A stretch of 10,935 nucleotides of DNA, taken from Pseudomonadota bacterium. Lineage in GTDB: Bacteria; Pseudomonadota; Alphaproteobacteria; Rhodospirillales; 2-02-FULL-58-16. Both the position numbers and the translations under genes were made by a program. Under the pieces are notes generated by a model, which was given only the letters and a program-made list of their open reading frames with translations, had not been told where the DNA came from and made no database searches. The stretch is from positions 1 through 10,935 of the forward strand of contig JACZWD010000075.1 of assembly GCA_022572335.1 (NCBI GenBank), given 5' to 3'. Position 1 is the stretch's first letter; every line of letters begins with the position of its first letter. This document shows, in pieces, positions 5,039 through 10,935 of this stretch.

Positions 5039-6988
5039 ATGGCACGGACAGCCTATCATACATTGATCATTTCCGCCGCTTTTGCGTTAGCGTCATGGGC
5101 ATTCGTCGCCGGCGCGCCCGCCTTCGCCGCCACGCCGGCGGAGCAGGCCGGACCGCAACTGCCGCCGGCCAAGTACAAGCCCCTGCCCGTCGGCACCGTC
5201 GTTACCTACGACACCTGGGGCTACACCGTCACGAAAAGCGACGGTTTCGACATCAGGTTCAAGACCGACGCCGGCAACTGGAAAAAATATTATGCCGTCT
5301 TCGGAAAACACGGAGATAGTGTGTATTTGAGCGGTGGGTTGAACAACGAAGGCCAGGATTGGGAGTCCGACCTCGATGCCGAGAGCAAGGCGGCGTTGGA
5401 AACCATCTGGCCGCTGAAGGTTGGCAAAAAAGTAAAATTCAACTCGGAGGAATCGAAGTCCGGTTACTCGGGATTTCCAACTACACGGCCCTGGACCGTG
5501 GCCCTCGAAGTCGTGAGGACGGAGATCCTGGAACTTAACGGCTTGCAGTATTCCACATATGTGATCGAAGAACATGCGGTCAGCGAAGGCTCGACTGGTG
5601 CCTACTCGCCTGCCGGTCCGAAAGGGTACTCGGAAACCAAATGGTACGACCCGGGCTCGGGGCTGGTTCTGAAGTCCGTTAAAGAGATGACCCGGGGGCT
5701 GAAGAAAGGCGACCGGAAGGAGTACAGCCTCGTCCGGGTGCGCTTCCCGCAAGGCACCAAGACCAACGTCCTGGCGGGGACCAGGATACCCGCCGGCGCC
5801 GGGGCCGGTCCGGACCCGCGCCTGACGGCCGAGATCGCGCGCCTGAAGCGGGAAGCCGAGGCGAAGCAAAAGGCCCTGGAGGCCGTCAAAGGCAGCGGGT
5901 CCGAGGAGCTGCGCCGCCAGCGCGAGGAGCAGAAAAGCCTCCTGGCCCAGGTGGCGCGCCTGACCCAGGATGCCGAGGAACGGCGCAAGGCGGAAGAGGA
6001 AGCGCGGCTGAAGGCGGAAGCGGAGCGTCAGCGCAAGGCGAAAGCCGAGCAAAAACGCAAGGCCGAGACGGCGGCCCCGAAGTCGGACCTGCAGCGGCAG
6101 ATCGCCGTGCTCAAGCAGCTCAGGGACGGCGGCCTGATCACCGGGCGGGAATTCGATTTGCGTAAGAAGGATCTGCTGGACCGCTTTGTCGGCGCGCCCA
6201 AGACCGCCACCGCGCGGCTCACCGCGCCCAAATCGCCCGAGGCCGTCCTCCAGGCCAGGCTGGCCAAGTACCGCGGCATAAATTTCGGGCGCTATTACGC
6301 CCTGGTCATCGGCAACAACGAATACAAATACCTGCCGCACCTGAAGACGGCGGAGTTCGATGCCCGCGCCGTCGCCGATATCCTGCGCGACACTTACGGA
6401 TTCGACGTCACCCTGCTGATCAACGCGACCCGCGCCGACATCATCGAGGCCCTGGACGATTTCCGGGAGACGCTGGACGACACGACCAACCTGCTCATCT
6501 ATTACGCCGGCCACGGCTGGCTCGACGAGGGGGCGGACCAGGGCTACTGGTTGCCGGTGGACGCCAAACGCAACCGGCGAACCCATTGGGTCGCCAATTC
6601 GTCCATCACCGGCGCGCTGCGCGCCCTCAACGCCAAGCACGTCATGGTGGTCGCCGACAGCTGCTATTCGGGGACGCTGATCCGCGGCATCAAGATCAAG
6701 GAGAACACCCCCGATTACATCCGGCGCATGGCCGGGAAACGCGCCCGCTTGGCGCTGACGTCGGGGGGGCTGGAGCCGGTGGCGGACAGCGGCGGCGGCA
6801 AGCATTCGCCCTTCGCCGCCGCCTTCATCGATGTCCTGAAGGCGAATACCACCATCATCGACGGGACCCAGCTGTTCAGCCAGATGCGCCGCCCGGTTAT
6901 TCTCAGTTCCGACCAGACGCCCCAGTATTCCGACGTGCGCAAGGCCGGCCACGAAGGCGGCGACTTCCTGTTCGTGCGCCGGCGCTAG
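5039..6988 (+). CDS. Exported caspase-fold peptidase (C14) with SHOCT-like motif
   Basis: A 649-residue protein. ATG 5039 is chosen because AGGTGAGG (5025-5032) precedes it and a Sec signal follows directly (cleavage after AFA, residue 30); in-frame ATG 4991 would bury the signal. Modules: an unrecognised beta-rich domain about 48-242 (LPVGTVVTYDTWGYTVTKSD onward); a charged Ala/Glu/Lys/Arg coiled coil about 261-344; a SHOCT-like helix pair about 352-384 (LKQLRDGGLITGREFDLRKK); and a caspase-fold domain about 417-648. The catalytic dyad is intact: His492 in YYAGHGW and Cys542 in ADSCYSG. Family members cleave after basic or acidic residues; specificity cannot be read here. With a signal peptide it should act in the periplasm, unlike cytoplasmic defence caspases. 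Codons in about 5280-5650 are visibly more AT-rich than the rest, suggesting domain-level mosaicism. Confidence 0.9.
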   Translation: MARTAYHTLIISAAFALASWAFVAGAPAFAATPAEQAGPQLPPAKYKPLPVGTVVTYDTWGYTVTKSDGFDIRFKTDAGNWKKYYAVFGKHGDSVYLSGGLNNEGQDWESDLDAESKAALETIWPLKVGKKVKFNSEESKSGYSGFPTTRPWTVALEVVRTEILELNGLQYSTYVIEEHAVSEGSTGAYSPAGPKGYSETKWYDPGSGLVLKSVKEMTRGLKKGDRKEYSLVRVRFPQGTKTNVLAGTRIPAGAGAGPDPRLTAEIARLKREAEAKQKALEAVKGSGSEELRRQREEQKSLLAQVARLTQDAEERRKAEEEARLKAEAERQRKAKAEQKRKAETAAPKSDLQRQIAVLKQLRDGGLITGREFDLRKKDLLDRFVGAPKTATARLTAPKSPEAVLQARLAKYRGINFGRYYALVIGNNEYKYLPHLKTAEFDARAVADILRDTYGFDVTLLINATRADIIEALDDFRETLDDTTNLLIYYAGHGWLDEGADQGYWLPVDAKRNRRTHWVANSSITGALRALNAKHVMVVADSCYSGTLIRGIKIKENTPDYIRRMAGKRARLALTSGGLEPVADSGGGKHSPFAAAFIDVLKANTTIIDGTQLFSQMRRPVILSSDQTPQYSDVRKAGHEGGDFLFVRRR

Positions 6989-7182
6989 GGCCCTCTCCCC
7001 GTTCTCCCCGTCTTCTCCGCGTCCTCTGCGTTTGATTTTTTTAACGCCGGGGCCGCCGAGGTGCGCTGAGGATTTCTTGAGTGTGTTTCGAAATATCCCG
7101 AGCCGATCGAGAGGGCTCTCCGCCGCTCCGCCGCGTTCCCTCCGCGTCCCTTTGCGTCCTCTGCGTTTGATGCCTTCAATAC
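6989..7182. repeat. Low-complexity GCAGAGGACGC-type intergenic repeat
   Basis: Downstream of the caspase gene, pyrimidine-rich DNA on the + strand carries an exact 18-bp direct repeat, GCGTCCTCTGCGTTTGAT, at 7019-7036 and 7154-7171. Both copies are flanked by degenerate CTCCGCGTCCC-like units (about 6990-7020 and 7120-7160). On the other strand the core is ATCAAACGCAGAGGACGC. Similar reiterated GCAGAGGACGC DNA occurs between genes in many environmental bacteria. No gene is present. The TTTTTTT at 7035-7041 after the first copy could stop caspase transcription, but no strong stem precedes it. Confidence 0.65.
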
Positions 7183-7225
7183 TGTGATCCCGGTCACTGC
7201 GCCGGGGGTGTCCCGGCGCTACGGT
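7183..7225 (+). promoter_or_regulatory. Second CRP-type site, with possible -10
   Basis: TGTGA-N6-TCACT at 7183-7198 again matches the CRP consensus in 9 of 10 positions. It shares TGTGATC, TCAC and the following GCGCCGGG (7199-7206) with the site at 4665. A weak -10-like TACGGT at 7220-7225 starts 29.5 bp from the site centre, the exact class II geometry. No gene lies downstream on the + strand before the antisense side of the 7314-7802 gene, so any transcript would be short or antisense. Confidence 0.4.
7199..7219. other. Strong hairpin between convergent genes
   Basis: A perfect 8-bp inverted repeat, GCGCCGGG 7199-7206 and CCCGGCGC 7212-7219, with loop GGTGT. It lies between the convergent caspase and 7314-7802 genes but has no T-run on either side. 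A second stem, GTGACG 7288-7293 with CGTCAC 7312-7317, overlaps the stop codon of the minus-strand gene. They may act as factor-dependent or processing-type transcript ends. Confidence 0.4.
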
Positions 7226-7313
7226 GCGAAGGAAGCATTGCGCAGAAGGGACGATCCGGATGGCGGCAGACAACCCCTGTGAGCGATGTGACGATCCGGG
7301 CCGGGGCCGGCCG

Positions 7314-7802
7314 TCACTTGATCGCGACCTGGTGGGTGAAGGTGTCGCCGTCGCTGACCGTGATCAGCTCGAACCCGAGCATCTTCGCCATGTCGAAAAA
7401 GTTGAAGGTGTCTTCCACCTTGAATTCGCGGAAGATGGGCGTGGCGCGCGCCGACGAGGTCAACGTGGCCAACAGGGCGCGGACGCGATAGACCGTATCC
7501 AGCCGGCCGGCCTGGTTGCTGACGATGATCAGTTTCTGGGCCTTGCTTCCCTTGGCGAAAAAGGCGGCCACGGGCGGATAGGACCGGTTCAACATTCCGT
7601 TCACCACGCCGGTGACGAACCCGATGCGCTGGCGGCGGTTGGCTTCGGGCAGGGTCCGCGCCCGGGACCGGTAGACCTCGGTCGAAACCGGCTTCGGATA
7701 ATAATAGCCCACGTGCCTGTCCGTCTTCTCCTTCGCCGCCGCCGGGGCGAAAGCGAGAACGATGACCACTGCCATGCCGGCCGGGATAAAGCGCCAGTTC
7801 AC
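7314..7802 (-). CDS. Conserved-looking small exported protein, unknown function
   Basis: A 162-residue protein read leftwards from GTG 7802, with AAGGAAA about 8 bases upstream. Residues 1-23 are a Sec signal (hydrophobic AVVIVLAFAP, cleavage after AAA before Lys-Glu-Lys). The mature part is compact, with motifs that look like family signatures: GYYYPKPVS (32-40), SYPPVAAFFAKG (74-85), KLIIVSNQ (90-97), VRALLATLTSSAR (107-119) and FFDMAKMLGFELITVSDG (135-152). I recall similar alphaproteobacterial proteins but not a trustworthy function, so none is given. It converges on the caspase gene and diverges from the lipoprotein gene at 8006, sharing a ~200-bp intergenic region with it. No catalytic or metal-binding motif is evident. 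Confidence 0.82.
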   Translation of the reverse strand: MNWRFIPAGMAVVIVLAFAPAAAKEKTDRHVGYYYPKPVSTEVYRSRARTLPEANRRQRIGFVTGVVNGMLNRSYPPVAAFFAKGSKAQKLIIVSNQAGRLDTVYRVRALLATLTSSARATPIFREFKVEDTFNFFDMAKMLGFELITVSDGDTFTHQVAIK

Positions 7803-7937
7803 TGCCTGTTTCCTTCGTTGTGGATGGATCCGCGGCCATGTTTAACGGGCCGCGCCGGCGAAGCAAGCGGAATGGCCGTCTGCGGGTCCACGTCGCGGCC
7901 AGGCGGTCGGCGCGCTCACGATCAATTGAGGCGAAAT

Positions 7938-7970
7938 TACCCCCGCCGTTGCGGCGTCCGGGGGTAGAAT
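7938..7970 (+). promoter_or_regulatory. Inverted repeat overlapping a -10 box before the 8006 lipoprotein gene
   Basis: TACCCCC 7938-7944 and GGGGGTA 7960-7966 form a perfect 7-bp inverted repeat, with a nested GCCG-TTG-CGGC stem (7945-7955). The right arm overlaps TAGAAT at 7965-7970, a good -10 hexamer 36 bp before the gene start and identical to the hexamer at 4700. A repressor on the repeat would block this promoter. No good -35 box is seen. Confidence 0.4.
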
Positions 7971-8005
7971 TCCGGTCCACCGACCGGGCAACCGGGAGAG
8001 AGCCC

Positions 8006-8791
8006 ATGCGTGAAAAATTCCCCAATGCGTCCCGCCCCATCCTTGCCGTCGCCGTCTCGATGGCGGTGCTGGGCGGATGCGCCGTCTCCGATTATCAGCG
8101 GCCCACCATCGAAAGGGTTGGAGCCGTCGACGGGCGCATCGTTTTCGCCGCCGACGTGTTCCGGGGAGCCGCGCCCGAGCGGGTGAGGTTCACCGACATC
8201 TGGCAGCGCGAAGAGTACGCCCTGTTCCGGGACGGCGGCACCCAGGCGGAGATCATCTACTCCACCACCACCACTCCGGTGTTCACGGTTATCCTGGAGT
8301 ACCAGTTGATGGTCGACGACATGGTGGAGACGTGGAACCTGAACAAAAACCACACCAAGGCGTGGGACGAATCGCGAAGGGTCGAGGCGCCCCTGGGGCC
8401 GTTTTTCTACAAGCCCTACAGGCTTGTCGGAGCAGACCGGGCGTGCTTCGGGTTCGCCACCGAGTGGGATCACAGGGGCGACGACCCCGAATACCGTCCG
8501 AGCAAGGTCCTCTTTGGGTACTACTGCGCCAAGCCGGGCGCGCCGCTCTCCCTGGACACGATGGAGGACCTTATCCAGACGATCGGGGTCAAGGGCGTCA
8601 CCGAGCGCATCCGGCACGCCGACGCGGCCCGCCGGGAAGGCGCCGCCCGGGCGGCCGACGCCCGCACCCAGGCCGACGCGGCGCTGATCGCCCATGGACC
8701 CTCGCCGTCGGCCGACCGCGGGAACGCCAGCTTCCCCTTCGATCTGGCCCAGTTTTTCGCCGAAAGCGGCAATGGGGACAAGGATAGATAA
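8006..8791 (+). CDS. Lipoprotein of unknown function
   Basis: A 261-residue protein. ATG 8006 is chosen over upstream in-frame starts because GGGAG (7993-7997) precedes it and a clear lipoprotein signal follows: MREKFPNASR, hydrophobic core, then LGGC with Cys25 as lipidation site. The mature domain (about 30-205) is rich in aromatic residues and beta-prone (AEIIYSTTTTPVFTVILEYQ, then a DDMVETWN segment). Cys147 and Cys174 could form a disulfide. The tail (205-261) is a charged Ala/Arg helix followed by a flexible end. I do not recognise the family. Asp is at +2 in neither position that would signal inner-membrane retention (the residue after Cys is Ala), so outer-membrane sorting is likely if Lol rules hold. 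It is divergent from the 7314-7802 gene and followed by a repeat-filled gap. Confidence 0.82.
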   Translation: MREKFPNASRPILAVAVSMAVLGGCAVSDYQRPTIERVGAVDGRIVFAADVFRGAAPERVRFTDIWQREEYALFRDGGTQAEIIYSTTTTPVFTVILEYQLMVDDMVETWNLNKNHTKAWDESRRVEAPLGPFFYKPYRLVGADRACFGFATEWDHRGDDPEYRPSKVLFGYYCAKPGAPLSLDTMEDLIQTIGVKGVTERIRHADAARREGAARAADARTQADAALIAHGPSPSADRGNASFPFDLAQFFAESGNGDKDR

Positions 8792-8849
8792 TCCATGGGT
8801 GTGTAATCCGCGATGCCGCGGCGGCGGGCGGGCGCGTAGCTCCTCAGAG

Positions 8850-9037
8850 GTCAGAAGACAGAAGACAGGCATCAGGGATCAGGCATCAGGGATCAGGGAT
8901 CAAGCATCAGGCATCAGGCATCAGGCATCAGGGCCGCAGCCTGAGGGGTGCGGGGCCCTGATTCCTGTCTGCTGACTTCTGACTTCTGGGTCCGCGGGGC
9001 CTTGATCCCTGATCCCTGACTTCTGACTTCTGGGTCC
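8850..9037. repeat. Heptamer tandem array and flanking inverted/direct repeats
   Basis: Nine tandem 7-bp units of ATCAGG(G/C) run from 8871 to 8933, with one variant (ATCAAGC 8899-8905). They are preceded by TCAGAAGACAGAAGACAGG (8850-8868). The right half carries the same motifs in inverse orientation: CCTGATTCCTGTCTGCTGAC near 8957-8976, and an exact 22-bp direct repeat at 8972-8993 and 9016-9037 (CTGACTTCTGACTTCTGGG core) with GATCCCTGATCCCTGA before the second copy. The whole is an imperfect inverted repeat between the lipoprotein and TPR genes. It occupies most of the 260-bp gap and contains no gene. Similar CAGAAGTCAG/GATCAGG repeats are scattered between genes in many bacteria. Confidence 0.85.
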
Positions 9038-9051
9038 CGCTCGGCGGATGA

Positions 9052-10137
9052 TCACCCGCGGCGTCTGCGCGTTTTCCCCGGCTTGGGCGGCCTCCGCCCC
9101 TGGGCGGCCGGCCGGTCCGCGCCTTCCCCTTCGCTATCCTGGCGTGGCGTCGCCGCCGCCGCCGGCTCCCCGAGCAGGCGCTCGACGTGGGACAGGTTCT
9201 TTTCCGTGACCGCGGCCATGGCGTCGGCACCCGGCGCGGTATAGACGGCGCGCGCCTTTTCGAAGGCCTCGGCGGCGCCCTCCAGATGGGCCGATTCGCC
9301 GGTCAGCCGGCCAGGCAGGAACAGGGCCGAGCCCAGGGTGTTCTCGGTCGCCGCGAAGGGCAGGGGGGCGGCGCCCTTCGTGCGCACCGTCAGGGCGCTG
9401 CGGCAGGCATCGGCGGCCTTGGTCAGCACTTCCGTGGTGTGCAACTGCTGACCGAGAACCTGGGCCGCCTGGGCGAAGTTGTTCATGACCTCGGCCCAGA
9501 GACGGGGCGTTTCGCTGCGCGTGAACACCATGAGCGCCGCCTGGAAGGCGTTGAGCGAAACTCCGAGCGTGGCGCGCTCGCCGGTCCGCGAATCGAGCCT
9601 GTAGAGCACCTGACCCAGCCGGTTCTGCGTTGCCGCCCAGGCGCGCGGGAACTCGGCCCTGGTCAGCACGTCGAGGGCGCCGCGCAAGACGTCGGCGGCG
9701 GCGGCGAGCGTCTCCCTGTCGATGGCGCGCTCGGCCAGGGCCTGGAGAACCGCGCCCAGATGTTTCTTGGTGAGCGCCCAATCGAGCGGATCGTCCTCCC
9801 TGGACCGGTCTTCCAGGGACGCCTGGTAGGTCTGGGCCGCCACCTGATAGAGGCCCCGGTTGCCCTCCCGGTTGGCCAGCGCCGCCAAGGCGTTGCCGTA
9901 ACACATGTGGATGGCCGCCCGCTCCCGCGCCGTCAGGTCGGCCGGAAGGTTGTGGACGCCGGGCATGGCGGCGTACAGCGCCTCGGGCAGCGCTTGGCCG
10001 AGACGCAGGCGCTTGCCTTCGCTCCCGGGCGGCGACGCGGATCTCGATGCGCCCGGGGCGGGGCCCGGGTCGCCGGCCGAAGAGGCGCCTGAACGGTCCG
10101 CCCCCGGCGTCCCCGCCCGGGGCGGCGTCCCGCTCAT
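9052..10137 (-). CDS. TPR-like repeat protein
   Basis: A 361-residue protein from ATG 10137, read leftwards. The first 40 residues are Gly/Pro/Ser/Ala-rich and probably disordered. Residues about 44-300 hold roughly five repeats of 45-50 residues of the kind AL-x-V-x-TR-x-E-x-PR-x-WA-x2-x-N-x-LGQ (see 150-178, 199-226, 246-270). This is the long alpha-helical TPR variant common in Rhodospirillales-type bacteria, used for protein-protein contacts. The tail (325-361) is acidic, then Pro-rich and strongly basic (ending KTRRRRG), which may bind nucleic acid or an acidic partner. There is no signal peptide, so it is cytoplasmic. The Shine-Dalgarno is weak. The frame extends upstream to 10890, but that part lies antisense to another gene and has no protein character. 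No enzymatic domain is attached. Confidence 0.8.
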   Translation of the reverse strand: MSGTPPRAGTPGADRSGASSAGDPGPAPGASRSASPPGSEGKRLRLGQALPEALYAAMPGVHNLPADLTARERAAIHMCYGNALAALANREGNRGLYQVAAQTYQASLEDRSREDDPLDWALTKKHLGAVLQALAERAIDRETLAAAADVLRGALDVLTRAEFPRAWAATQNRLGQVLYRLDSRTGERATLGVSLNAFQAALMVFTRSETPRLWAEVMNNFAQAAQVLGQQLHTTEVLTKAADACRSALTVRTKGAAPLPFAATENTLGSALFLPGRLTGESAHLEGAAEAFEKARAVYTAPGADAMAAVTEKNLSHVERLLGEPAAAATPRQDSEGEGADRPAAQGRRPPKPGKTRRRRG

Positions 10138-10216
10138 CGTCTTGACGTGTGTTCTTTCTCGACCGGTCCCTCGCCGGGGCGTCACACCCGCGGCGGCTGC
10201 GCACCGCCCGGCCACT

Positions 10217-10255
10217 GGACAATCATACAGGCCGGGCGGTAGAAATGTATTGTCC
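10217..10255. promoter_or_regulatory. Widely spaced inverted repeat in the divergent TPR/PagL promoter region
   Basis: GGACAAT 10217-10223 and ATTGTCC 10249-10255 are exact inverse copies whose centres are 32 bp apart, about three helical turns. On the minus strand, TATGAT (10227-10222) is a good -10 hexamer for the TPR gene and overlaps the left arm. The arrangement fits a regulator binding two half-sites around one promoter. The regulator is unknown. Confidence 0.4.
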
Positions 10256-10365
10256 TGGCGAGGGGGGGCTCGATCGCCGGTGCCGGCAACGCCCGGTGCC
10301 GCAGAGGCGCAACGTTCCCGACCGGATTCCTGGCGGGCCAGGGCGAATAACATTGGGGGGAGGGC

Positions 10366-10935
10366 GTGAAACCGTTTCTCATCGGACCCGCCGGCGCCGC
10401 CGCGGTCCTGGCTGTATGCGTGTCCAGCGCCATGGCGGGATCGCCGGCTCCCCTCTACGACATGGACAGGTTTCTCAGCGAACCCTATCCGCTGACCCTC
10501 CACGCCGCGCCGGCGCCGAAGCCGAAGCCGGTCACCGAAAAACGGAAAAGGCGCCCGTTGCGCGAAATGGCGGTCGAACCGGCGACCCGCCGGGCACCGC
10601 CGCCCGACGAAGGCCGCGGCGTCGGGGGCGTCCTCTCCGAGATCCGCGTTGGTCTCCTGGCGCACGACCAGGGGCCGTTCAGCAGCAACAAGGAGGAGGG
10701 GCCCGACGTCAACCTGGAGTTCCTGTTCGTGTCGCCGGACCTGCTCGACATCATCTGGTCGCCCCGGCCCCATATCGGCTTTACCGGCAACACCGCCGGC
10801 GACACCAGCCAGGCCTATCTGGGGCTGACCTGGGAGTGGGGGTTCTGGCGCCGCGCCTTCGCGGAATTCAGTCTCGGCGGCGCGGTCCACGACGGCGAAT
10901 TGACGACGAATATCGTGGGCCGGACCAAGAAGGAA
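10366..10935 (+). CDS. PagL-like lipid A 3-O-deacylase / acyloxyacyl hydrolase (3' end beyond window)
   Basis: Starts at GTG 10366 behind GGGGGGAGGG (10355-10364) and is open at the right edge with 190 codons visible. Residues 1-24 are a Sec signal (cleavage after AMA). A Pro/Lys/Arg-rich linker follows (about 40-85), then the start of an outer-membrane beta-barrel domain from about 86: GGVLSEIRVGLLAHDQGPFS, KEEGPDVNLEFLFVSP, SPRPHIGFTGNTAGDTS, YLGLTWEWGF and GGAVHDGEL. This order of motifs is typical of the PagL family, which removes an acyl chain from lipid A in the outer membrane. The motif around His175 reads H-D-G, whereas the P. aeruginosa enzyme has catalytic H-x-S, so the nucleophile position differs. 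The catalytic Glu would lie beyond or near the edge. Activity therefore cannot be assumed. Confidence 0.82.
   Translation, partial: MKPFLIGPAGAAAVLAVCVSSAMAGSPAPLYDMDRFLSEPYPLTLHAAPAPKPKPVTEKRKRRPLREMAVEPATRRAPPPDEGRGVGGVLSEIRVGLLAHDQGPFSSNKEEGPDVNLEFLFVSPDLLDIIWSPRPHIGFTGNTAGDTSQAYLGLTWEWGFWRRAFAEFSLGGAVHDGELTTNIVGRTKKE

Noticed and set aside
7199..7219. Intrinsic terminator
   Set aside because: The stem is strong, but neither strand has a T-run after it; recorded only as a hairpin.
5093..7273. A 726-codon open frame on the minus strand
   Set aside because: It is antisense to the caspase gene and has no family character.
7261..7967. Protein gene starting at ATG 7261 after the second CRP-type site
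   Set aside because: The frame runs antisense through the 7314-7802 gene, and its translation looks like a shadow frame.
7820..8005. 62-codon upstream extension of the 8006 lipoprotein
   Set aside because: It places Arg-rich sequence in front of a perfect lipoprotein signal, and the good ribosome site belongs to ATG 8006.
8183..8193. GTGAGGTTCAC shared with the caspase ribosome site (5027-5037)
   Set aside because: An 11-bp coincidence; at 8183 it is inside a coding sequence and has no structural context.
8871..8933. CRISPR array
   Set aside because: The units are 7 bp and directly abutting, with no spacers and no cas genes.
10138..10890. Extension of the TPR gene upstream to 10890
   Set aside because: It would be antisense to the PagL-like gene and crosses a clear divergent promoter region; the TPR character begins only after 10137.

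Overview
The window is very GC-rich (by eye, with strong G/C bias at third codon positions). It carries short, spaced operons of exported proteins, several with GTG starts. The mix of a CHASE2-type membrane cyclase, a FecR-like exported protein, a secreted caspase-fold peptidase, an alphaproteobacterial-style lipoprotein and a PagL-like lipid A deacylase suggests an alphaproteobacterium, probably a Rhodospirillales-type organism. That placement is inference. No rRNA, tRNA, transposase, integrase or CRISPR array is visible.

Layout. 1-501 (-): start of a lipoprotein gene that runs off the left edge. 511-1102: gene-free DNA whose first ~300 bp is strikingly AT-rich, with helically phased CGTAT pentamers and several palindromes. 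1103-4506 (+): an exported cupredoxin-like protein; a 31-codon ORF whose stop overlaps the start of a CHASE2/class III adenylate cyclase; and a FecR-like exported protein that follows the cyclase. A clear intrinsic terminator closes this block at 4598-4622. 4657-5038: a CRP-type site with a -10 hexamer, two small ORFs and four consecutive hairpins. These lead into 5039-6988 (+), an exported caspase-fold (C14) protein with a new-looking N-terminal module, a coiled coil and a SHOCT-like motif. 6989-7313: no gene, but a low-complexity repeat family, a second CRP-type site and a strong hairpin. 7314-7802 (-) and 8006-8791 (+): divergent small exported proteins. 8792-9051: a heptamer tandem array with inverted and direct repeats. 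9052-10137 (-): a TPR-like repeat protein. 10366-10935 (+): the start of a PagL-like outer-membrane deacylase, divergent from the TPR gene.

How the parts may work together. The most interesting reading is a local signalling circuit. A membrane cyclase with a periplasmic CHASE2 sensor makes cAMP. Two near-identical CRP-type sites lie beyond its operon, and one sits next to a -10 hexamer upstream of the secreted caspase. The caspase message would begin with a structured leader. The loop of its first hairpin is exactly complementary to the caspase Shine-Dalgarno, and a 57-codon ORF runs through all the hairpins and stops inside that Shine-Dalgarno. The cyclase itself also appears to be translated by coupling to an upstream mini-ORF. 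The sequence elements are directly visible. The circuit is inference.
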